NCBI GenBank assembly: GCA_039024435.1
Contig: JBCCQH010000044.1
Coordinates: 1 to 54,459, forward strand
Reading direction: 5' to 3'
Source: JBCCQH01 sp039024435
GTDB taxonomy: Bacteria > Bacteroidota > Bacteroidia > J057 > JADKCL01
Length of the DNA: 54,459 nucleotides
Numbering within the stretch: position 1 is the first letter of the stretch; the number at the start of each line of letters is the position of its first letter. Made by a program: the position numbers and the translations under genes. The notes under the pieces are model-generated. The model was not told the origin of the DNA. It did not search any database and saw nothing but the letters and a program-made list of their open reading frames with translations. Shown piece after piece: positions 15,701-24,300 of this stretch.

Positions 15701-18162
15701 AGAGTGAGGGCGCCCTGGGCGCCTACATGGAAGGCCAGGGCGATGTATTGGTCAAGCAACCGGATAAGATCGTGGCCGGCGCCCGCTTCATCGTCGCGGA
15801 AAAGGAAGGCACTGAGTTCTGGTACGCCCGCGCCTACGCGCAAGGTCTGAACAAGAAACTCAAGAAGTATCCCCAGTTCTACATGAACGGCTTTGACTTC
15901 AGCATTTACCACCACCTTGCGAAGAAAGAAGGCTCGGCCCTGGTCCAGCCGAATCAGTTCGAGGATTTCTGGGACCTTTCGGAAAATGACAAAGGCGGCA
16001 CCATCAACGGAAACGAAGTGGATGCGAATGTGGCCCTGGGCATGTACGGCAAGATCGGCCTGCACGACGCCTTCAGTGGATCGCAGCAGGGGAGCGGTGA
16101 GATCAACATCGAAGAAGAACTGGGCAGTCTGGCATTGCCCCTCCCGGAGATCCCTGGCTTTTGCGAGATCCTCTTACCGAATGGCGATCGCCTTTGTGAT
16201 GTAAACCTCTGGGATTTCGAGTGGCCGAACCTGGACCTCTGTGAATTGAAGCTGCCCGCGGGCGGGAAGCTGTGCGACTTCTTTGACCTGGAAGGTTTCA
16301 GCATCTGCGACCTGGTGAGCACAAACAATGTCTCCCTTTGTGACCTACGCCTGGGCGACCTGCCCGATTTCCCCAGCTTTCCCGACTTTCCCAACCCCTG
16401 CGACCTCAAGGACCGCAATGGCAATTCCATCTGCGAGATTGATTTCCCGGACCTGCCCGACTTCTGCGACCTGCGTTTGCCGGACGACACCCGCCTGTGT
16501 GATGTGAACCTTTGGACCTTCGAATGGCCCAATCTGAACCTCTGCGACCTGAAACTGCCGGGCGGCGGAAAGCTCTGTGACTGGTTCGATCTGGACGGCT
16601 TCAGCATTTGTGACCTGAAAACGGAAAGTGGTTTCTCGCTTTGCCAATTGAAGATCGGAACGCTGCCCGACCTGCCGGGCTTGCCGGCCCTCCCCGATCC
16701 CTGCGATCTTTTGTCCAGCAACAACCAATCCCTCTGCGACCTGAATCTGCCCCCGATACCGAACTTCTGCGACCTCAAGTACAATGGCATCTCCTTGTGC
16801 GACCTGCAAATGTGGGAACTGCCCGACATCCCGCCCTGCGATGTCATGGTTCCTGGAGGCAAAACGCTGTGTGACCTCAACATCGATTTCTGCGATGTGA
16901 TCTCGCCTGAGCCTTGGAACTTCTGTACGCTGACATTGCCGGATTTCAACCTGGATCTGCCCAGTCTCTGCGACTTTGAATTGGCCGGTGACAAGAGCAT
17001 CTGTGACTATTGGTTGCCGCCTTATACGCTCCCGGACCTCGATTTCTGCGATCTGAAGGTGAATGGCATGTCCATTTGCGACCTCAAACTCTGGGAATTG
17101 CCGGACCTCCCGCCCTGTGATGTCCTGATCCCAGGCGGCAAAACGCTGTGTAACCTCAACATCGACTACTGCGATCTCATCTCGCCCGAACCCTGGGACT
17201 TCTGTTCGCTGAGATTGCCGGACTTCGGCTTTGAGTTCCCGAATTTCTGCGAATACGAATTGCCCGGCGGCAAGAAGATCTGCGACCTCTCACTACCGGA
17301 ATTCAACATTCCCGAGATCGAGATCCCGAATATCCCTACCCCGGAAGTACCGCCCCTGCCCGGTGGATTGATGGAAAACATCCGTCTGCTGCATTTCTAC
17401 GCCGGTCTCGGCATTGAAGTGAGTCCGCAGGGTGCGGTCAACCGCATCGCCATGGACGGCTCCGGCTGGATCCTCTGCGAACGTGGTGCGCCCAACCAGA
17501 ACTACCTCGCCCGCGGCTTTGGTGGGATCGAGTTCCTGCCCGGGCAGAACACCGTTCAGTTCAACATGGAGGGCGAGACCGGGCACGTTCTGGTGGGCGG
17601 AACCAAGATCAAACCCATCTGCGGCACCGGCCAGGTCAAGGGCAAGTTCACCCCCGACGACTGGTACGTGGACGTGGGCACCGCCGCTTCTCCGATCAAT
17701 GTCCAACTGGGCTGCATCTCCAGCCTGAGTTCGGACGGCTACCTGAAGGCGCGCCCCAGCGGCATCATCGCCCACGGTGAGATCGACCGTTCCGCCCGCA
17801 CCGAAGGCGGGGTGGACATCGAAGTGGCCGACATCAATTTCGTGGCCGAAGCCGGCCTGTTTGTGGGTGCCGATATCGGCGTGTCGTTCTCGGAGCCGGC
17901 TCTTTCGGGTGCCATCGATGCCAGCGCCTACGCGAAAGTGGGCATGGAAGTCGACCCTGCGATCGGCGACGACTTTGACCTGGACTTTGCTTCGGTGAGT
18001 TGCCGGGGACTGCTGACTTTCCGCATCGGAAGCGATGTCTGCATGTCGGGCTGGTTGACCGGGGAAGTGGAAGTCTTGGGCGTAGGCGCCGAAGTCGGGA
18101 TCGGGATCAAGGTTGAAAATGGAAATGTCTCATTCCCCGAAGATCCAGCACGCTGCGATTGA
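12793..18162 (+). CDS. Giant secreted protein with TANFOR-like N-terminus and Cys-Asp-Leu repeats
   Basis: This 1789-residue protein carries a signal peptide (cleavage near AKAQ). Residues about 30-160 resemble the TANFOR domain (VNLNILPPYSPYLNDYLAPG). FN3-like segments follow at about 170-420, then a long beta-rich region to about 1110. Residues 1124-1497 hold 32 cysteines, nearly all in an [LIFP]-C-[DE]-[LVF] context, alternating with LPGGK-like turns and WELPDLP-like linkers. A Pro-rich linker (about 1500-1520) leads to a Gly-rich beta domain ending at PARCD. No T9SS sorting domain is visible. TANFOR proteins are surface proteins of unknown function in Bacteroidota. I do not recognise the Cys-Asp-Leu repeat as a named family. 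It probably folds as stacked hairpins held by disulfides or metal; this is an inference. It is translated directly after the barrel gene. Confidence 0.8.
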   Translation: MKRSTTYRLLQLALIWGGLFAVMLLKSAKAQTFPAQVNLNILPPYSPYLNDYLAPGQERIQATINFLDLNEPNWDAKVKLSIEGNGLYLETSRQYLQPITLLQGPNLLDASILSQLADFSKMDVTGMAKSDLVSAGRLPEGMYDFCLEVVDGGREVPLAPPGCFSAMLIQNNPPQLLIPECGATISSAGGGNLSINWIPLHDPSIMVEYQVRMVQVPNGMNVNDAINSTNTPILDWEPVSTTTFVYGPQFLPLENNVTYAFQVRVVDLSGLTTFENDGLGAVCWFTYGFSSGGTMDLTAPGNKLVVEHPDKVDLAWDGPSNAIPGQQLKYHIKVVKMNPGEDITNPSTAEAVMNRRSGVFYDDSTGIINNIFGSNLTVNEDLDPDASYAWQVWASTDGVEVARSPVWEFKAPPKVYGFWGADGSIYIDVKELSNYQEDSPTKFSQFTGTGEAVLKEGEAPAEVSFENLTIEISGNKWVLKQGEIPVPNEEAVALDFEDFGDGDFDMTAMVILPLTFEAEGQITWRYPLSVNAPTNSVVLSVEGRLNYQDFELSGGIKLEDGQSYDLLSPMGFTVYYKDPAQFLVNDGKVKLKLAGEVGFPENLNTTSGNRLVIPFQDVEDPWYFSTGRITPPDEFNLAGNSTMSLQPKQVDFDFSGADSPGPFSGDPEWTGAYFPEHVFFFPTDFDESGRISLTEKQTFPFKEGDTGFNPSWVSTAGINFKVDQEFESEDKEPYYSRINDFKAKFYRVKVTVEDNMISNSYLSGFIKIPLFGDEAKFEWLSTITGNGFQPAFLSEDAVAAMTRVFNSGVTKGELTLKCNQAVFDGDDRIKANVDINCPYLSMDLEGLSDFKIWGDGNIGFGEQAGSKDLPYQKSVKVGDFDMTVSKVGARIFQTQYAIFFGTQLSLPGGIVAQESGLNVVIASQDGEAPELFIREMGNGSTVQSAFEVSPIKISIDNSLIMANLYLDFYESEGALGAYMEGQGDVLVKQPDKIVAGARFIVAEKEGTEFWYARAYAQGLNKKLKKYPQFYMNGFDFSIYHHLAKKEGSALVQPNQFEDFWDLSENDKGGTINGNEVDANVALGMYGKIGLHDAFSGSQQGSGEINIEEELGSLALPLPEIPGFCEILLPNGDRLCDVNLWDFEWPNLDLCELKLPAGGKLCDFFDLEGFSICDLVSTNNVSLCDLRLGDLPDFPSFPDFPNPCDLKDRNGNSICEIDFPDLPDFCDLRLPDDTRLCDVNLWTFEWPNLNLCDLKLPGGGKLCDWFDLDGFSICDLKTESGFSLCQLKIGTLPDLPGLPALPDPCDLLSSNNQSLCDLNLPPIPNFCDLKYNGISLCDLQMWELPDIPPCDVMVPGGKTLCDLNIDFCDVISPEPWNFCTLTLPDFNLDLPSLCDFELAGDKSICDYWLPPYTLPDLDFCDLKVNGMSICDLKLWELPDLPPCDVLIPGGKTLCNLNIDYCDLISPEPWDFCSLRLPDFGFEFPNFCEYELPGGKKICDLSLPEFNIPEIEIPNIPTPEVPPLPGGLMENIRLLHFYAGLGIEVSPQGAVNRIAMDGSGWILCERGAPNQNYLARGFGGIEFLPGQNTVQFNMEGETGHVLVGGTKIKPICGTGQVKGKFTPDDWYVDVGTAASPINVQLGCISSLSSDGYLKARPSGIIAHGEIDRSARTEGGVDIEVADINFVAEAGLFVGADIGVSFSEPALSGAIDASAYAKVGMEVDPAIGDDFDLDFASVSCRGLLTFRIGSDVCMSGWLTGEVEVLGVGAEVGIGIKVENGNVSFPEDPARCD
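16162..17283 (+). repeat. Cys-Asp-Leu protein repeat block (residues 1124-1497)
   Basis: The coding block has a two-level duplication. The first two units of about 100 residues match each other (both contain LCDVNLW, FEWPNL, GGKLCD, GFSICDL and a run of PDF or PDL linkers). The following two units of about 90-115 residues match each other (ICDL or LCDL, then WELPD, PPCDV, PGGKTLC, ISPEPW). Cysteines come about every 12 residues and total 32. Confidence 0.8.
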
Positions 18163-18167
18163 CCAAC

Positions 18168-20171
18168 ATGAAACACAAGACCTGCATATCGCTGCTTCTG
18201 ATCCTGGTGATGGCCGGCATGGCCTCCGCGCAGAACAAACGCGTCCTGGCCAATCCGGACGAAGATGGCGTTTGGTTGGTTTGGTCCCCGGCGGACCTGG
18301 CCTACGCAGGAGGGATCAATGTCTACCGGCAGGAAGAAGGCGCCAGCAACTGGGAAAAGGTCACAACCAATCCGGTGGAATGGGGCCAATACGACCTCAG
18401 CTCCTGGATCGGCGGTGACGACGAACGCAAGAGTCTCAAGGACATCGCGGACAAACTCCGCAAGGACGGGGGGCTGGAAGGCATGGCGGTAGCCTTGTTG
18501 CTGGTAAAATCGGTGGAGAACCGCGCTTTTGCCCAGTATCTCAACCTGATGTACCAGGACCGCAGCGCCGCACCGGGCAAGCGCTACCGCTACGAAATCA
18601 AAGGCGTGCTCAACGGCAGCGAGACCAGCTTCGGCACCAGTGAAGTGGTCAAGGCCGGTAGCTTCATAGCTTCGCCTGCTCCCGCCGATGTCCGCGCCGA
18701 AGCGGGCGACGCCCGCCTCCAATTCTCCTGGGACCACGATCCCGCGAAGCTGACCGGAGCGCATGTCTACTACAAACAAGGACGGGCCGGCCGCTGGCAG
18801 CGGCTGAATCCCCGCGTCATCCTGCCGACCAGGATCGACGATGGCAAAGGGAACAAGGTCTACCCCGAGTGGCTCTTTGCCGCAGACAGCATCCGCAATG
18901 GCGTCACCTACACCTGCATGGTCAAGGGTGTGGACTTCTTCGGCTTTGAGACGGAAGCCTCCGAAGAGTTTGAACTGACCCCGGTGGACCTGACCCCACC
19001 CAAAGCCGCGGAAAAGCTGAAGGTCACCGCCGAAGGGATGAATATCCAGCTGAGCTGGGCCGCCCCCAAAGACAAAGAGCGGGTCGGCTTCGACATCTAC
19101 CGCCGGGACGAGCAGGACACCACCTGGAAAAAGCTGAACGACCGCAAGCTGGCGCCCCTCATGACCAATTTCCGCGACGAGGTCAAGCTGGGCGGCATGT
19201 CTTACAGCTACCGCATCGCGGCCCTGGACGCGGCTGGCAACGAGAATTTCACCGACGAATACTCGGTGCAGATCTTTGACCTGACCCCGCCCGTGCAGGT
19301 GCTCAACCTCAAGGCAAAAGCCGATACCGGCAAAGTGGTGCTCGATTGGTTCGCGAATCCCGAGGACGACCTCAAGGGCTACCTCGTCTACCGCCTGGTC
19401 AAGGGCAAGACCGGCAACGACACCCTGCTGCTCACCGCCCAGCCTTTGGACACGAACCACTACGTGGACCGTTTGCCCAAGATCCTCAAGAACGACCTCG
19501 TCTACTTCGTGCGGGCCACCGACGAGAACTACAACCAGGGGCGCCTGAGCCGCCCAGTCACCGCGAAATTGCCCGATCCCATTCCCCCGGACGCGCCCTT
19601 CCTGAAGCGCATCGTCCTGGAAAATGAAGCCCTGAAACTGGTTTGGCTGCCGAACCTGGACGTGGACCTGGCCGGCTACCAAGTCTACCGCTCCATCTCC
19701 GAGCAGGCTCCCGATACCGCCTGGACCGCCCTCACCCCGCGCATGCTCAGCGCAAAGGACACTGCTTTTGTCGACGCCAAAGGCGATGCCGGGCAAAGCT
19801 ACTTCTACCGCTTGGCGGCATTTGACGACTCCGGCAACCGCTCCAAGTTCTCCAATGCCTACCAGGGCGTGGTCAACAAAAAGCGCCTGAAAGCTGTCCC
19901 GCAGAAGGTGGCCGCCAAATATTCGGGCAAGAAAAAGCGGGTGGAACTCAGCTGGGAAGCCGCCGAACAGTCCTCGCTGATTGGCTTCATGGTCTACCGC
20001 AAGGCAGGCGACAAAGCCTTTGCCCCGGTATCCGGGCTCATCATGGAAAAAGAATACACCGATACGAAGATCAAACCGGGCCAAGCCTATTTCTACGAGG
20101 TCCGGGCTTACGACAAAGCGGGCAACATCGCCAAATCACGCCCCCTGCGACTGGAAATTGAAAACAAATAA
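18168..20171 (+). CDS. Secreted fibronectin type III repeat protein
   Basis: This 667-residue protein has a signal peptide (MKHKTCISLLLILVMAGMAS, cleavage near SAQ). About six FN3-like domains follow, recognisable by recurring pairs such as LQFSWDHDPAKLTGAHVYYK, IQLSWAAPKDKERVGFDIYR, KVVLDWFANPEDDLKGYLVY and LKLVWLPNLDVDLAGYQVYR, each ending with YFYRLAAFD-type strands. Linkers DLTPP or DPIPP separate them. There is no T9SS C-terminal domain; the protein ends shortly after the last FN3 strand. It starts five bases after the preceding stop. A TTG at 18159 overlapping that stop is possible but the ATG at 18168 gives the better signal peptide. Likely periplasmic or surface-bound through its operon partners. 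Confidence 0.85.
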   Translation: MKHKTCISLLLILVMAGMASAQNKRVLANPDEDGVWLVWSPADLAYAGGINVYRQEEGASNWEKVTTNPVEWGQYDLSSWIGGDDERKSLKDIADKLRKDGGLEGMAVALLLVKSVENRAFAQYLNLMYQDRSAAPGKRYRYEIKGVLNGSETSFGTSEVVKAGSFIASPAPADVRAEAGDARLQFSWDHDPAKLTGAHVYYKQGRAGRWQRLNPRVILPTRIDDGKGNKVYPEWLFAADSIRNGVTYTCMVKGVDFFGFETEASEEFELTPVDLTPPKAAEKLKVTAEGMNIQLSWAAPKDKERVGFDIYRRDEQDTTWKKLNDRKLAPLMTNFRDEVKLGGMSYSYRIAALDAAGNENFTDEYSVQIFDLTPPVQVLNLKAKADTGKVVLDWFANPEDDLKGYLVYRLVKGKTGNDTLLLTAQPLDTNHYVDRLPKILKNDLVYFVRATDENYNQGRLSRPVTAKLPDPIPPDAPFLKRIVLENEALKLVWLPNLDVDLAGYQVYRSISEQAPDTAWTALTPRMLSAKDTAFVDAKGDAGQSYFYRLAAFDDSGNRSKFSNAYQGVVNKKRLKAVPQKVAAKYSGKKKRVELSWEAAEQSSLIGFMVYRKAGDKAFAPVSGLIMEKEYTDTKIKPGQAYFYEVRAYDKAGNIAKSRPLRLEIENK

Positions 20172-20175
20172 GGTT

Positions 20176-21351
20176 ATGCACCTCAGACCCACATACACCA
20201 TTGCATTGCTGGTCGTTCTGCTGTCAGGACCCGGGATGTCCTTTGCTCAGATCGGGATCGGGACCACCAACCCGCACCCATCGACCATGCTGCACATCAC
20301 TTCTGGTCCGGGCCAGAACAAGGGCGTCCTGCTGCCGGGCATGCCCTCTTCGAACCTGGCCGTGCTGGACAGCACCCAAAACATCACCAATGGCTTGATC
20401 ATCTTCGATCAGGACCTGCAGCGGCACTACTATTTCCATGACAGCCCGCAGGAATGGCGGGAACTGGACCACGACTGGATCCGTGAGGACGTGCACGGGG
20501 CCAGCGCCAGCATCGGCACCAACCTCACCCTGGGAGTCAGCGGTAATGTCGGCATTGGCACGACCAATTCCAGCTCCAAACTCAGTGTGGCCGGCAACAT
20601 GGAAGTCGGAACTGCCGCCTGGGTGCAGGACAGCACGGCTCCCAGCAATGCGCTCATCGTGCAGACCTGGATCGGGATTGGAACCTCGACCCGCAACCTG
20701 TCTTACCGCCTGACTGTCAATGGCAACGCCCAGGTGCAGGGCGATCTGGATGTCAACGACACGGTCACCGCGGGCCGCTTCAAAGGTGAAGGCGTAGTGC
20801 CGCCCTACGGCATCATCATGTATTCCGGCCCCATGAACAATTTCAATTCCAATGGCGTGGGCAGCGGTGACTACGAAGGCTGGCAGCTCTGCAATGGTCT
20901 GAACAGCAGTCCGGACCTGCGCGGACAGTTTGTGGTCGGCTGGACCAATGGGGTCAACAACAACCCCGACTTCGTCAATACCGAAAAGCTGGTGACCGAT
21001 TACCAAACCATCGGCAACAATGGTGGGGAACGCGAAGTGACCCTCGACACCAATCAGATCCCTGAGCACACGCACAAGATCAATGTAAGTTCGGTGGGGA
21101 ACCACCGCCATGCCACGGTTGCCGGGTCAAATGCCTCCGACGGCAATGCACTGATCCAGCAATACAAAAGCTTCGGCGATGACGACAGCTACTCCCTGCG
21201 GAAAGACGACGACGATGATACCCCTTACGCTTATTCCTCTTATGCTGGCGGCCACACCCACACTGTCAATGCGGAAAAGGTCGGCGGCGGAGATGCCCAT
21301 GAGAACCGACCGCCTTTCTACGTCCTGGCCTTTATCATGAAACGCCCCTGA
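20176..21351 (+). CDS. Secreted protein with phage tail-collar-like C-terminal domain
   Basis: This 391-residue protein has a signal peptide (cleavage near SFAQ), then QIGIGTTNPHPSTMLHI, the opening typical of Bacteroidota fibre-like surface proteins. The middle has beta-helix-like repeats (GNVGIGTTNSSSKLSVAGNM, YRLTVNGNAQVQGDLDVND). The last 150 residues match the tail-collar / microcystin-dependent-protein pattern: GWQLCNGLNSSPDLRGQFVV, then IPEHTHKINVSSVGNHRH, GGHTHTV, and GGGDAHENRPPFYVLAFIMK. The paired His motifs resemble metal-binding HxH motifs of phage short fibres. A trimeric adhesive fibre is inferred. It starts four bases after the FN3 gene and its stop overlaps the next start (TGATG). 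Confidence 0.85.
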   Translation: MHLRPTYTIALLVVLLSGPGMSFAQIGIGTTNPHPSTMLHITSGPGQNKGVLLPGMPSSNLAVLDSTQNITNGLIIFDQDLQRHYYFHDSPQEWRELDHDWIREDVHGASASIGTNLTLGVSGNVGIGTTNSSSKLSVAGNMEVGTAAWVQDSTAPSNALIVQTWIGIGTSTRNLSYRLTVNGNAQVQGDLDVNDTVTAGRFKGEGVVPPYGIIMYSGPMNNFNSNGVGSGDYEGWQLCNGLNSSPDLRGQFVVGWTNGVNNNPDFVNTEKLVTDYQTIGNNGGEREVTLDTNQIPEHTHKINVSSVGNHRHATVAGSNASDGNALIQQYKSFGDDDSYSLRKDDDDDTPYAYSSYAGGHTHTVNAEKVGGGDAHENRPPFYVLAFIMKRP

Positions 21352-24300
21352 TGAACACGCCCCACCGACATATCGCATGGCGTGTGCTTTTGCTGCTGGG
21401 CTTGTTGCTGCCGGCTGGCCGGAGCGTGGCCCAGGTGGACCTGTACATCCGCGGGGAAGTGATGCTCAGCGGGATCCAGGATACCCTTTACGTGAACGGG
21501 GACGTGATCTACGACGGATTCGGCAATGGCAAGATCTGCATGGTCGCCTTGTCACACTTCTATTTTACCGGCGATTTCATCAACCGCAACCCCAGTGACC
21601 TGCCCTTCTACGTGGACGCCAATCCCTTGCTGCGTTCGCGTGGCACCGTAGTGGCCGATCAAGGCTTTCCCCAGGAGATCGGCGGGATCGGACGGATCAA
21701 TTTCCATACCTTCCGGGTGCAAAAGGTATTGGAAATGCAATCCGTGCGGCTCAGCCGCGACATCAGCCTGACCGACAAGCTGGAAATGATCATCGGTGAT
21801 CTCAATGTAGACAGCAGTGTGGTCTATTTCTCGAACAAAGACACCGCTTCCTACATCTTGGGAGAAACCAGTGACAACCGCATTTACGGCTCGATCGGGC
21901 ACTTGGAAACGAAACGCTTTGCCAGTCTGAGCCTGATCGACCCGGCCAATCTCGGCATGGCCTTCAGTGGCTTGCAGGATTCAGTCTTGGTACGGCGCTA
22001 TTTCTCCCGCTTCACCAATGTCGCCTCCGGATCCATCGCGCGGCATTTCCAGGTCAAAAGCGGCAACCTCTCGATCCAGAGCGCAGCGGGTTCGGCCCGT
22101 TACCTTGCCCCCGCGGAGACGGCCGGCTTTGGCGATGAAGAAGACTTCCGCCTGTACCGCTCGAACGACGACAGCCTGACCTGGGCCCAGGTGCCCTCCA
22201 CCGTAGACACGGCAGCCAACGTGGTCAGCAGCACCAATCTGGCCGGTTCCCCGGCCGATACCCTGCTCTTTACCATCGCGGACTCGGATTGCCCGAATCC
22301 GCCCGTGGTCACCTTGGGAGCGGACACCGCGTTCTGTGACGGCGATACCGTACAGTTGGATGCCGGGACCGGCACGAACTGGAGCTACCTCTGGAGCAAT
22401 GGCGACACCACCCAGACCACCACGGTCAGAGGCCAGACCGATACGCTTTCAGTCATCGTTTCAGACGGCAATGGCTGCGCGGGTGAGGACACCATTGTCG
22501 TGACCCGCAATCCGCTGCCCTTTGTGAGCCTGAGCGATACGGTTGCGGCTTGTGCAGGCCTGAGCGCGACGCTCGATGCCCTGAACCCGAGTGCTTCCTA
22601 CCTCTGGAGCACCACGGATACCACACAAATGATCAACCTGAGCCACCTCGATACCATTCCCGGAATGGACACGGTCTGGGTGGTCGTCACCGACTCCAAT
22701 GGCTGCATGGCCAGCGATTCCAACATTTTCCAGAAATCTCCCGCGCCCATTGTGGAGCTCGGGGGTGCCCAATACCTCTGCGGCGGAGCCAATACCTTGC
22801 TGGAAGCGGCCAATCCCGGTCCGGCCGGCAATGTCGGCGCCACCTACGCCTGGAGCACGGGCGCTACCGTTTCCGGGATCACGGTCGGCATGACCGGTCA
22901 GTATTCGGTCACCGTGACCAATGCCTACACCTGCGAAAGTGCCGACACCGTACAGGTGGACGTGGCCCCGGCCCTCTCCGCGACCGCCACCGGGACCGAC
23001 ATCAGCTGCAATGGTGCGGCCGACGGCCAGGTCAACCTGAACCTGAACGGCGGGATCGCGCCCTTCAGCTACACCTGGAACAACAGTGCCATTACCCAGA
23101 ACCTAAGCAATCTGGTGCCCGGCACCTACAATGTCACGGTGAGTGATTCTTTGGGCTGCACGGCCACGGCAAGCGCGACCATCTCGCAGCCCGTTGCCTT
23201 GACCTTGAGCCTGTCCGCGACCGATGTCAGCTGCTTTGCCGCGGGAGACGGGACGGTCAGTACTACGGTGAGTGGTGGCATCGGGCCCTACAACTACCTT
23301 TGGAACAATGCCGCGACGAGCACCTCGCTTTCCGCGGTAGGGCCGGCCACCTACGCGGTCACCGTGACCGATGCGAATGGCTGTACGATCAGCGATTCCG
23401 CGGTGATCAATGAGCCGGCGGTTTTGGCCATCCTGCTCAACAGCACCCAGGATCCGGCTTGCTTTGGGGATGCGACGGGCACCATTGACATTGCTGTGAC
23501 AGGCGGCAACGGCGGCTACGCCTATTCCTGGTCCAACAACGCGGTCACCCAGGACCTGAGCGGCCTCACTGCGGGCAGCTATGCGGTCACGGTCACCGAT
23601 CTCAACAACTGTTCGGCGGCGGATACCTTTGCCTTGGGCCAACCCAGTGTCATTTTGCTGAGTGAAACCCACCTGAATGTACCTTGCTTCGGCGATTCGA
23701 CCGGAGCGATCGACCTGACCGTCAGTGGCGGTACCCCCGGCTACACCTACCAATGGAGCAATGCCGCGACCAGCCAGGACCTGAACGCGGTCGCCGCGAA
23801 CACTTACAGCGTGACCGTGACCGACGCGAACAACTGCACCGACACCCTGAGTGCGACCCTGACCCAACCGAATGGCCTGATCGTCTCCGCGACAGGTTAT
23901 GACGCGACCTGCGGTGCAAATGATGGCCAGGCTTCCGCTCAGGTGAGCGGCGGTGAAATGCCCTACAACTACTTCTGGCCCACCAATGGCAGCATCCTGG
24001 ATTCCATCTCCAATCTCTCCGCGGGCATCTACACCGTGGTCGTCACCGATGACAACGGCTGTGTGGACTCCGCCAATACCATGGTGAACAACGCCGGAGC
24101 GCCCACGGTCACCGTGGATTCGGTCCGCAACATCGATTGCTTCGGCAACGCCAATGGCTACATCGCGACTAGCTCGACCGGCGGCGTGACGCCCTACACC
24201 TACCTCTGGTCCAATGGCGCCACCACCGACATCATCTCGGGTTTGGCCCCCGGCACCTACGACCTCACCGTCACCGCCAACGATGGTTGCCAGGCATTTG

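Noticed and set aside
12721..16065. A 1114-codon open frame on the minus strand opposite the giant repeat protein
   Set aside because: It has no signal or domain pattern and is fully antisense to a clear coding gene. Long antisense frames are expected in GC-rich genes with strong third-base bias; the same holds for those opposite the DsbD-like, FN3 and SprB-repeat genes.
16162..17283. DNA-level tandem repeat or CRISPR-like array in the Cys-Asp-Leu block
   Set aside because: The repetition is at protein level; unit lengths and nucleotide sequence vary, and there are no spacers.
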